Below the pieces are notes generated by a model. It saw only the letters and a program-made list of their open reading frames with translations, had not been told where the DNA came from and ran no database searches. A stretch of DNA of 64,000 bases from Porphyra umbilicalis (Eukaryota; Rhodophyta; Bangiophyceae; Bangiales; Bangiaceae), in the NCBI GenBank assembly GCA_002049455.2, contig KV918868.1, forward strand, positions 1 to 64,000. Reading direction: 5' to 3'. The position numbers and the translations under genes were made by a program. This document shows, in pieces, positions 11,636 to 20,977 of the stretch. Position 1 is the first letter of the stretch. Each line of letters starts with the position of its first letter.

Positions 11636-12790
11636 ATGGCGTTTGTGAGCACCTTTGTCCCGGCCGTGTCGGCGGTCCTCCGCCGCGGCGCACCCGCGCG
11701 GGTGTCGACCCGCGCCGTTGCGCGCTCCGTGTCCACCGTGACGATGCGGGCGTCCAAGTCGGTGCCCTTCATGGAGGTGCCGCCGGTGCTGGCAGAGAAC
11801 CCGAGCATGCCCGGCAATGTGGGTACGTTTTTGTGTTTTTGAGCGGACAAGCGTTTGGGCCAGTCTGCGACCGACGCAGGGGGTGCGGCGTGTCCGATGT
11901 GAGGCTACAGAGGCGGGCAGACTCGTGCAGGGGCGTATCAGATCTCGCGGTTCGCTTGAAATCGAGGTCGACGCACGAGCGTAGCCGGCTTGCGGATGGT
12001 TTGTGTGTTACTCACTGGGCGTTCCGACCGGGATGAGTGCCAGCTCAGCGCGCGGGCGATGTCGTTGTTGAGGCGTGGTCTAATACTGTTGTGACGACCT
12101 GCTCCTGTTCACGCCCTGGCTTCTGCTGGCTCCTCTGGTTGTCCTGACTTGTACACAGAGTTCGACCCGCTCAACATCTCGGCGTACCTGCCGATTAAGT
12201 GGCTGCAGGAGGCTGAGATGTATGTTGAACTGCCTCTGTTATCGGCTTCGTCTCTCATTGACCCGGTCCATGCAGAACGAGCAGCTTCGCGCGCCGTCCA
12301 CTCCGTCCGCGCCTCGTATTTGGTACTGACGTCCAGTTGTTTTCTCTGCTTTTGTGTTGACTGTCCTGCTTCTGTTGCGCTGGGCTCCCGTAGCAAGCAC
12401 GGCCGCGTCTGCATGCTGGCGTGCCTCGGCCTGCTGGTCCAGGAGTTCTTCACCTTCCCCTTCTACAAGAACGCCCCGCACCTGGCGACGTCTGGCCACG
12501 ACTACGGTGTCAAGGTTGGCGGCATGGTTCACATTCTGATGGCCGTCGTCATCTGGGAGGCGCTGACCACCCCCGCTGTCGTGCAGATGATCAACGGTGG
12601 GGACCGCAAGCCGGGGTACTTCGGGTTTGACCCGCTCAACCTCGGCAAGAACCCCGCGTTTGCCGTCAACGAGGTGAAGAACGGCCGCCTGGCCATGATC
12701 GGCATTGGCGGGATGATCCACCAGCAATGGATGACCAACCAGGGTTCTGTCGAGCAGCTGCTCAAGGGCAACTTCCTGCCCCACGTGTAA
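11636..12790 (+). CDS. Light-harvesting chlorophyll-binding protein, Lhcr-like (3 exons)
   Basis: Exons are 11636-11822, 12159-12219 and 12394-12790 (214 residues). Both introns start GTACGT or GTATGT and end in CAG or TAG. The leader MAFVSTFVPAVSAVLRR is a likely plastid transit peptide, with mature sequence near MRASKSVPF. Helix 1 has the chlorophyll-ligand motif EAEIKHGRVCMLA, restored across intron 2, and helix 3 has EVKNGRLAMIGIGGMIHQ. FDPLN precedes each of these helices. Such proteins bind chlorophyll and carotenoid in thylakoids as photosystem antenna. The short length and the R/H motifs resemble red-lineage Lhcr (PSI antenna) rather than plant Lhcb; exact subtype is not determinable here. 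Start is in CACCATGGC context. The downstream 3' region is T-rich (12900-12960). Confidence 0.93.
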
Positions 12791-13461
12791 ACGCGCCCTT
12801 CGTACATATGCGTGCGGGTGGCGGCAGCGGCGTGAACCAGTTGTATCTGTTGTGCGTCGGCGGTGGGGTGCGGTGCTGTGACTGCAGTCGCGCGGGGCCC
12901 CTTTTTTTCCTGCCCTGTTTTTTCTTCTTCGCTTGAATGCATTGTTTATCTTTTTTTTTTGAACGTGCTACTTCACCCCTGTCATGAAGAGTGTGCCGCA
13001 CATACGGCGCTAAAAGACGCAGGCCTGGCTTTGGCGCGCCTCCAGGCGGCTGCCCAGTGTCAGTCCCTTTCTCATTCCGTCAGTGCTGGGTCTACTGTCT
13101 AGACTGCGGGATCCGAACCACGGCCGACCCGACGTCCAGACGACCAACGCTCGGCTCTTCGCAGTGCACACAATGCGGGACAGGGCTCAATGCCAGGTAT
13201 ACCTGGCTACCGGTAGGGTACAAAGTGTCGACGCCGAGCGCCCACTGTTCAAACTATGTGCAATGGAGGCCTGCGCAGCCCGGTGGGTCTAGCCTGGCGA
13301 CGCCGGCTGCCGCGGCCACGTCCGACACCGCATCCTATGAGCGGTCCGTGCAATGGCACCCGCACGGACCCCTCTCATAGCGAGCAAAAAGCATGGGCGA
13401 CGACGTCCGAGCGTCACCCGCCACGCAAGCCCTCCCCGCCCCGCACCCACCCTGCCCACGC
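12791..13461. other. 3' region of the Lhcr-like gene and gap to CSN5
   Basis: T-runs at 12901-12960 look like a transcription-end region. Nothing coding is supported between there and the stop of CSN5 on the other strand. A GGATCCGAACCA string near 13111 resembles a tRNA T-loop on the minus strand, but no stems fold around it. Confidence 0.4.
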
Positions 13462-14798
13462 TCATGCGCTCGTGGCGGCTGGCACCGGCGAAGCCTCCCC
13501 ATTGCCTGTGACCATGCCGCCGTCTTCTGCCGCCCCCGCCGCCGCACCGCGTTCCCCATTCTCCCCAGCCTGCATGCCATCCTCCGCGTCCACGGTGCCC
13601 CCCGCCGCCGGACCCGACGCCGCCACCCCACCCAATGCCGCCCCGACGCCGCCCTCTGCGGGCGCACCGAGGAAGAGCGCCGCCTTCATCGTTTGCGTCA
13701 TCATTGCGTGCATGTGCTCGTGCGCCACGTGCTGCGCGTCCCGCACGACCTGCGTCATTAGACTGTCGCTGCCGCCAGACCGCCCCCCCCCCCCTTGGAG
13801 CGCCCCCCCACCTTGCGCCCCCCCGTCCCAATGAAAAGGCCGCGGCCGCCGCGGCCGCCACGGCCGGCCGCCTCGGCGGCCGCCCCCATCTTGGTGCCGA
13901 GGTCCCGCACGCACGACGCCACATACTCGCGGTTGGAGACGAGCGGGGAGGACGACAGGGCGGCCGCCCAATATTTGGACCACACCCCGTCGAGGAGCCC
14001 CCCGTCGAGGGCGGATTGGAAGAAGCGCACGTCCAACGCGTAGTACTGCTGGCAGTGCACACCAAAGTCTTCCACCTTGTTGCTCGGGATGCTCTGATAG
14101 TCACCTGCGCCGCCGCCCGCCGAGTCGGGCGGCGTGTAGCCGTTCGGGTAGGTTCGGAACGCCCCAATTTCCACCTTGCCCGCGCTCTGCGTCCGCACCG
14201 GGTCGACGACGATGGCGAGGAAGGGGTCCTGGTATTGCTGGTTGACGCGCTGTGTCTCCACGTCAATCCCCGACAGCCAGCAGCCGTAGCCCGGGTGGGA
14301 GTGGTACCACCCAACGACGTTTTCGCGGCGTCCGACTGCGCCACACTGGCCTTGGTAGCCAACCATAAACTCGTAGCCCTCTGCAACGGCGTTGACGCGC
14401 GTCTCCGTGCCGACGACCGGTACAGGAAAGGTGTCGGTGATGATGAAGGCGTTGGCGGCGAGCTTGCCCTGCAGGGACCCCATGATTTCCAAGGAGCCCC
14501 CAGAGCGCGCGTGCATTGCCATCTTGATCAGTGCCACGGCCGAAATGTGGACGGTCGTAAAGTGCGACGGGTCCGACGCCCACGGTTTGGCCCGGTGGAT
14601 AGCGTCCTGCTCCGCCTCATCAAAGAAGTAGGGCGCCTCCGTGTCGGGGGATGGAGACGGCGCTTGGCCAGGGACGGACTGAATGCTGTTGGCCATAGCA
14701 AACGTGGAGCGCGCCATGAGAGAGTCCATGGCGGCACCGCGAGGGGGGCGCAACAGGGCCGAGGAGTAGGCTCCCCCCGAGCCAGCGGCTTCGGGCAC
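13462..14798 (-). CDS. CSN5: COP9 signalosome subunit 5 (JAMM deneddylase), frame break near the 3' end
   Basis: CSN5 is the zinc isopeptidase that removes NEDD8 from cullins within the COP9 signalosome. The JAMM motif is intact: Glu104 in LEIMG, His166 and His168 in [17 protein letters not shown], then Ser176 and Asp179. MPN-core stretches such as [21 protein letters not shown] and [16 protein letters not shown] match the family closely. In the main frame the protein stops at 13758 just after a 12-G run (13783-13794, minus strand). The conserved C-terminal helix ([19 protein letters not shown]) follows in another frame, ending at 13462 after a 70-residue Ala/Gly-rich tail. One extra base in the run joins them. 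A start at 14729 ([14 protein letters not shown]) fits family N-termini better than 14798. It is divergent from POLD1, with about 450 bp between starts. Confidence 0.93.
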
Positions 14799-15250
14799 AG
14801 AGTTGACGTTCCACTCAACAAGAGAAAAAATGGCAGAGAGCTCTGCACGGGAAGCACGGGTCGCCTACCGCCGAGAAGACCACAGACGACAAGCAAGTTT
14901 GGGTGCCGGCGGCTACAAGAGAGACAGCACGGTCCCGAACAAGGCGTGACCATGGGGCCCGATCAATTCTCACAGACTTGTCAAAATTGGCCTACTTGAT
15001 CCCGGCCGAATGAACTGGTCCGAAAGAGCAACGCATTGCATCCAACAAGAACAGTCCCGCCTTTCCCGCCAACCGTCTCGTCGAGGCAGTTCGCACCAGC
15101 GCAGCTTCTGGTGGTGCCCTGCACCTGCACGCCTGGACGCGAGCCCGTCGAGCGCTGCTTTGCCGTCGTTGCCGCCACCTCGTCGTTGAGTCTGCTGCAC
15201 GCGGCTGCCACGCTACCCTTGCTTCGCCCCCCCTCCCTCCAGTCGTCATC
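14799..15250. promoter_or_regulatory. Shared 5' region between divergent CSN5 and POLD1
   Basis: The two start codons are 452 bp apart and face away from each other, so this interval must hold both promoters unless an upstream non-coding exon exists. It is less GC-rich than its neighbours. A pyrimidine-rich tract directly precedes the POLD1 start. No specific factor site can be named. Confidence 0.4.
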
Positions 15251-18200
15251 ATGATGCGCCCGCCCGCCAAGCGGGTCAAGCTCGAACCCAAACGGGCCAA
15301 GCTCGAACCCCCCCGGCCGGCCGCGTCGCCGTCCCCCCCCCCGAGGAGGAGGAGGACTTCAACGATGCGATGAACTTGGCTGACGCCCAAATGAACGACG
15401 ATGCCGACGAGGAGGAGCACACCCCCCCCGACGAGGTTGCGGCGGCGGTTGCGGCGCCGCTCGGCGGCGGCGCTGCCGAGCAGGCGGCGCTCGCCGCCTG
15501 CCTGGCGTCCGTGGCGCGGCCGCCGTTACCCCCCCCCGCAGACACGGACGCGGCCACCCACCCGCTCCTCTTTATGCAAACCGAAGCCGACGCGGCCGAC
15601 ATCTGGGACGCCACCCGCGGGGCGACTGTGCGGCTGTTTGGCGTCACGCCCGCCGGCCACTCGGTTGTTGTCCGCGTCCTCCACTTTCGCCAATACCTCC
15701 TCGTGCCGGCGGTCGTCGGGGTGGAGCCGTCGGCGCTCGCACGTGCCCTGAACACCCACCTCCAAAAACCGTCGGCGGTGACGGACGTGACGGTCATCTC
15801 GGGCGCGCGGTCAATTCTCTACTACAAGCCCGGGGATCCGGCGCTGCCCTTTTTCAAAGTCACTGTCGGGCTCCCCAAGTTCCTGCGGGAGGTGGCGAGC
15901 ACCCTCGCGTCGGGCACGTTGGCCGTGGAGGGCGTGCAGCTGCCGCCGCTGCAGACGTTTGAGGCGACCGTCGATTACGTCCTCCGCTACATGATTGACG
16001 CGCAGATGGTCGGCTGCCAGTGGGTGGAGCTGCCGGCGGGCAAGTACACGCTCACCCACCGGGATCCGCCGGCGGGGGCGGGCGGTGCAGTCGATGCCGC
16101 CCCGGGCGGCGCCGCCCACACCCAACTCGAAGCCGAGGTGCACTTTGAGGATGTGGTCGTCCACAAACCCGAAGGCCGGTGGCTCCTCTCTGCCCCGCTG
16201 CGGCGGCTGTCGTTTGACATTGAGTGCGCGGGGCGCAAGGGCATCTTTCCAGAGCCAGACCATGACCCGGTCATCCAAATCGCCAACTATGTGTCGCTGC
16301 ACGGCGCACCGTCGGCGGAGGGGGGCAAGGCTGGCGCCGCGGGGGGGGGGGGTGTACGGCCGCCTCGACGGCAACGTCGGCGGCGGGTCCGTCTGGCGCG
16401 CCAGCCGCGTCGGCGGTCGCTGGCGGGGCAGCGGCCACTGGCGGGGCGGCGGCCAACGGCAAGGCGCCGGCCGATGCCAGTGGCGGCACCCCCCCGGGGG
16501 CATCCCCCGTCGCCACCGCCTTGGCCGAGGCGGTCGACGACGCTGCCGCCGTCGAAGGTGCCGGCAAGCTCGACGAGGAGCCCGGCGCCCTCCACAAGGT
16601 CGTCTTTGCGCTCAAGTCGTGCGCGCCGATCGTCGGCGCGACGGTCTTGTCCTTTGACTCGGAGGCGGTGATGCTCGTCGCCTGGTCCCGCTTTGTCCGC
16701 GCCGTCGACCCGGACCTGCTGACCGGCTACAACATTGTCAACTTTGACTTGCCGTACCTGCTCAACCGCGCCGAGAAGCTCAGGGCCGCGGCCTTTCCGT
16801 TTCTCGGCCGCATGGTCGGCGGGCGCACCAAGATGCGGTCGGTGCAGATGTCGTCGTCGGCGTTTGGGCGCCATGAGTCCAAATCCTTCACCCTCGACGG
16901 GCGGGTCATGATGGACATGCTGCAGGTCATGAAGCGCGACTACCACCTCCGCTCCTACTCGCTCAACTCGGTGTCGGCGCAGTTTATCGGGGAGCAAAAG
17001 GAAGATGTGCACTACTCGATCATTACGCAGCTGCAGGAGGGGGACATGTACACCCGGCGACGGTTGGCGGTGTACTGCCTCAAGGACGCTATCCTCCCAC
17101 AGCGCCTCATGGACAAGCTGCTTTCCCTGACCAACTACATGGAGATGGCGCGCGTGACGGGGATGCCCTTGGGCTGGCTGATGTCGCGCGGCCACATGAT
17201 CAAGGTCGTCTCCCTGCTGCACCGCAAGGCCGCCGCGACGCAGCTGTACATCCCTGACGTGCCGCGGTCGTCTGCTCAAGACGGAGGCGGCGCTGCGGAC
17301 GGCCCGCAGTACGACGGTGCGACGGTCATTACACCCAAAAAAGGGTTCTACAAGGACCCCATTGCGACGCTCGACTTTGCTTCCCTGTACCCGTCGATCA
17401 TGATGGCCAACAACCTGTGCTACTCGACGCTCGTGCAGCCCAAAGACGCGTCCCTGTTGCGCCCCGAAGACTACCTGGTGACGCCCAGCGGCGACCGCTT
17501 TGTCCGGCCGTCGCTCAAAAAGGGCATCCTGTCGGTCATCTTGGAGGAGCTCCTCGCCGCCCGCAAGGCGGCTAAGCGGGAACTTGCGGCCGCAACAGAC
17601 CCCTTCCTCCGCGCCGTCCTCGACGGCCGGCAGGTCGCCCTCAAGGTGTCGGCCAACGCTGTGTACGGCTTCACAGGCGCCGCCGTCGGCAAGCTGCCGT
17701 GCATGGAAATTTCGGCGTCGACGACGGCCTTTGGCCGCGAGATGATTGAGCTAACCCGCGCGGAAGTGGAGAAGCTCTACCCGGGCGCGTCGGTCATCTA
17801 CGGAGACACGGATTCGGTTATGATCAAGTTTGGGGAGGGCATGTCGCTGTCCGACGCCATGGAACGCGGCCGCGAGGCAGCGGAGCGCATCACGGCGCTC
17901 TTCCCCAAGCCCGTTAAGCTCGAGTTTGAGAAGTGCTACTTCCCGTACCTCCTCATCTCTAAGAAGCGCTACGCGGGGCAGCTGTGGACGCGCACGGACG
18001 CGGCGGACAAGATGGACACCAAGGGCGTCGAGTCGGTGCGCCGCGACAATTGCCGGCTGGTCGCCAACGTCATTGACTCGGTGCTCAAGATTCTCCTCGA
18101 GGAGCGCGACCTCTCCGCAGCGGTCGCGTACGTCAAGCACGTCATTGGGGAGCTGCTCCAAAACCGGCTCGACATCTCCCTCCTCGTCGTCTCCAAGCAG

Positions 18201-18854
18201 CTGACCAAGGCGGAGGGGAAGTACGAGTCCAACACCGCCCACTCGGTGCTCGCGGAGAAGATGCGAAAGCGGGACCCGGGGACGGCCCCGTCGCTCGGCG
18301 ACCGCGTGCCGTACGTCATCACACGGGGCGTCAAGGCGCAGCCGGCGTACGACCGTGCAGAGGACCCGCTGTACGCGCTCGAACACAACGTGGCCATCGA
18401 CAATGGCTACTACCTAGAGAACATGCTCCGCAAGCCTCTCGAGCGTATATTTGAAGCAATGCTTCCGCCCGCGTCGGTCGCCGCCCTGTTTTCGGGTGAG
18501 CACACGCGGAGCATCTTTGTGCCGACGCCAACCGCCCGCAGCGGCGGGATGATGCGGTTCACCAAGGTCGCCCTCTCTTGCCTCGGCTGCAAGAGTGCGA
18601 TCCAGTCGGGGGCGCTGTGCAAGTACTGCGCGCCGCGGGAAGCAGAGATCTACCAGCGGTTGCTCGGGCGGTCCGTCGAGTTGGAGAAGGCCTTCGCGTC
18701 GCTGTGGACCGAGTGTCAGCGGTGTATGGGCTCCGTGTGCCAAGAGGTGCTCTGCTCCAACGTCGACTGCCCAATTTTCTACCGCCGCATCAAGACGCAA
18801 AAGGACCTGGACGACGCGTCCAAGAAGCTGGAGCGGTTTGCTATCGACTGGTGA
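15251..18854 (+). CDS. POLD1: DNA polymerase delta catalytic subunit, two homopolymer frame breaks
   Basis: Family-B replicative polymerase with 3'-5' proofreading. Exonuclease motifs: SFDIECAGRKG, GYNIVNFDLPYL and YCLKDA. Polymerase motifs: DFASLYPSIM, KVSANAVYGFTG and YGDTDSVM. Two C-terminal Cys clusters (CLGCKSAIQSGALCKYC and CQRCMGSVCQEVLCSNVDC) are the zinc and iron-sulphur ligand sets. The frame shifts at a 10-C run (15333-15342) and a 12-G run (16341-16352); adding one base to each gives one continuous protein of about 1,200 residues. The first shift separates the start at 15251, with a PAKRVKLEP nuclear-localisation-like motif, from the acidic EEEEDFNDAMNLADA segment. The second lies in an Ala/Gly-rich insertion of roughly 90 residues between ExoI and ExoII that usual family members lack. 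No intron is needed. Confidence 0.96.
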
Positions 18855-19417
18855 GGGGGGAGGTGTGTGGAGTTGATGGCGTGGCGTGCAAGAATATAAC
18901 CAGGCCAATCTATTGTAGCGCTGTCTTGGTGAGGTTCGGCACGGTGCGGGCTCTTGTGCGCTGGGCGAGCAGGAGTGTCTGGCAGCAGGCCGCAGCAGAC
19001 CGGCAGGTGAGGTAGTGATCGGCACTACGGCATGTTTTGCCGCTGGGAAACGGCAGTTGGCGCCGCAGCCCTTTGTCCGCCTCTCCATCAGTGGGTCGGA
19101 TGGGAACCGACTTACTGAGTAGTCCGTGTGGGTGGTGGCTGCCGCAAACGCCGCATCCAGATGACGAGACGACTGCAAAGGCACATTGGACGAGACCAAG
19201 GTGAAAGGCCTGCTTTCGTGCGAGGGAAAACAGGTGAGGAGGTAGCTTGAAAGAAAAACTGCGGGGGAATAAAAGGAGCAAGCCCTCAGAAACCGGGAGC
19301 GGACACAAGGGCAAGGGTGGATGGGGAGGGAGGGTGAGGTGGGGGAGAGGGCGGACACGTGGGAAAATGCAGACCGCTGTGTCCAAACAAAAACGGAGGC
19401 CGCCATCGCAGCCCACT
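18855..19417. other. Gap between convergent POLD1 and HEMA
   Basis: Both genes end toward this 563-bp stretch, so it should hold two 3' UTRs. Sequence is purine-rich on the plus strand from 19250 to 19370. No coding feature is supported. Confidence 0.5.
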
Positions 19418-20977
19418 CTACAACCGGAAGAGGTTCTCCAGGTTCTTGAGCGTCTGCACCCGCTCTTTCATGTCCTCCACGCTCCTCAGGTGCACCATGG
19501 GCCCGTGGAGCAGCTTGGCGACAATGCCCTTAGATAGCTGCTCGACGGCCTTGCGCTCGCTCTTGCTGAGACCAGCTAGCTTGCCCTGCACCCGCTCCCA
19601 CTCCTCCGACCGAATCGACTCGGCGTGCTTCTGGAGCTTGGTGATGGCCGGCACGCAACCGAGGCTGTGGTGCCAGTTGTTGAACGACGTCAGCTCCTCG
19701 CTGAGAAGGTCCTCGGCTTCCAGCGACAGGCGCCGGCGGCGCGCCTGGTTCTTGGCAACCACCGCCTTGAGGTCGTCAACGTTGTAGACGGCGACGCCTG
19801 TCAGGTCCGACACATCCGCCGCCACATTGCGCGGCACCGAAATGTCAATGAGCATCAGCTGCGAGTCGACGGCGCGCATGCCGGACGCGATCGCGCCCTC
19901 CAGGCGGGGCCCCATCGAGTGGGCCGTCAGGATCGGCTCGGCCGAGCCCGTCGACGTAAACACCAGGTCCGTGCCGACGACCGCGTCGACCATCTCGTCG
20001 AGCGGGCGGAGCTTGAGGTCCGCGTCGCCAAACATCTTGGCCAACTCGGCCGCCCGCTCCTGCGACCGGTTGACAATGGTAATGTCCTCCACCCCGCGGG
20101 ACAGCAGGTGCTGCACGAGGAGGCGGGCCATCTTGCCCGCGCCGATAATGACCGCCGCGCACGACGCAATCGGCTTGCCCGAATCGGCCGGCGCACGCAT
20201 CTCGGCCAACTCCACCGCCGCCGACGAGATGGAGACGGCGCCCTTGGCAATGCCCGTCTCGGAGCGCACGCGCTTGCCCGCCGACACGGCGGCGTTGAGG
20301 CAACGGCCGAGGATCTTGCCGGCCATACCCTCCTTGCCGGTGGCCAACTCAAAGCACCGCTTCACCTGGGAGAGGATCTGGCCCTCCCCAATGACCAGCG
20401 AGTCGAGCCCCGCCGACACGCGCAGCAGATGCCAGACCGCCTCGCTTTCGTTGAGCATAAACAGGTGGCGCCGGAGGCCCGACGGCGGCACCCCCGACCG
20501 CTCCGACAGGGACGCGAGGAGCTCGTGGATGCCCGCCTGTGGGTGGTTGGCAACCGCGTAAATCTCAAACCGGTTGCACGTGGAGAGGACGGCCGCTTCC
20601 GAAATGGAGTCGCAGCGATCGACCAGGTTCTGCGCGGCAGACTGCCACTCGGCTTCGGGGATGGCTAACCGCTCCCGCACGTCGACCGAGGCGGTGTGGT
20701 GGCTCAAGCCGAGCACAATGACGTGGCCGAGGGTGTTGGCCCGCGGCGCCAGCGGCACACTGACCGCATCGACGGTTGAGGCGGGCTTGCCATTGCCGGC
20801 CGCCGCCGTCTGCGCCGCGGCGCTGTCGCTCGACGCTTGCTTCATCGCCAGGGGGGCAACGCGGGGGGCGGCCGCTGCCGCCGCGTCGCGGGGGCGCCGC
20901 GCACACAGGCGCGCGCGGGGGGCACCGACGGCCGCGGCGGCCGTGGCGGGGGTGGGGAGAAACGCAGAGGTCACCAT
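19418..20977 (-). CDS. HEMA: Glutamyl-tRNA reductase, plastid
   Basis: This enzyme reduces glutamyl-tRNA(Glu) to glutamate-1-semialdehyde with NADPH, the first committed step of chlorophyll, haem and bilin synthesis in the plastid. The single-exon protein has 519 residues. Family landmarks are GLSHHTASVDVRERLAI, the catalytic-Cys motif LSTCNRFEIYAV, GEGQILSQVK, AGKRVRSETGIAKGAVSISS, the nucleotide-binding GAGKMARLLVQHL and the C-terminal dimerisation region. The start at 20977 (MVTSAFLPTPA) gives a basic, Ala-rich transit peptide of about 85 residues. The in-frame Met at 21166 adds 63 His/Pro-rich residues unlike a leader and is less likely. No frame break occurs in this gene, which contains no run of 10 or more G or C. 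Confidence 0.95.
   Translation of the reverse strand: MVTSAFLPTPATAAAAVGAPRARLCARRPRDAAAAAAPRVAPLAMKQASSDSAAAQTAAAGNGKPASTVDAVSVPLAPRANTLGHVIVLGLSHHTASVDVRERLAIPEAEWQSAAQNLVDRCDSISEAAVLSTCNRFEIYAVANHPQAGIHELLASLSERSGVPPSGLRRHLFMLNESEAVWHLLRVSAGLDSLVIGEGQILSQVKRCFELATGKEGMAGKILGRCLNAAVSAGKRVRSETGIAKGAVSISSAAVELAEMRAPADSGKPIASCAAVIIGAGKMARLLVQHLLSRGVEDITIVNRSQERAAELAKMFGDADLKLRPLDEMVDAVVGTDLVFTSTGSAEPILTAHSMGPRLEGAIASGMRAVDSQLMLIDISVPRNVAADVSDLTGVAVYNVDDLKAVVAKNQARRRRLSLEAEDLLSEELTSFNNWHHSLGCVPAITKLQKHAESIRSEEWERVQGKLAGLSKSERKAVEQLSKGIVAKLLHGPMVHLRSVEDMKERVQTLKNLENLFRL

Noticed and set aside
13090-13200. tRNA gene on the minus strand (T-loop-like TGGTTCGGATCCC)
   Set aside because: The flanking bases do not form a T-stem or an acceptor stem, and no anticodon arm is present.
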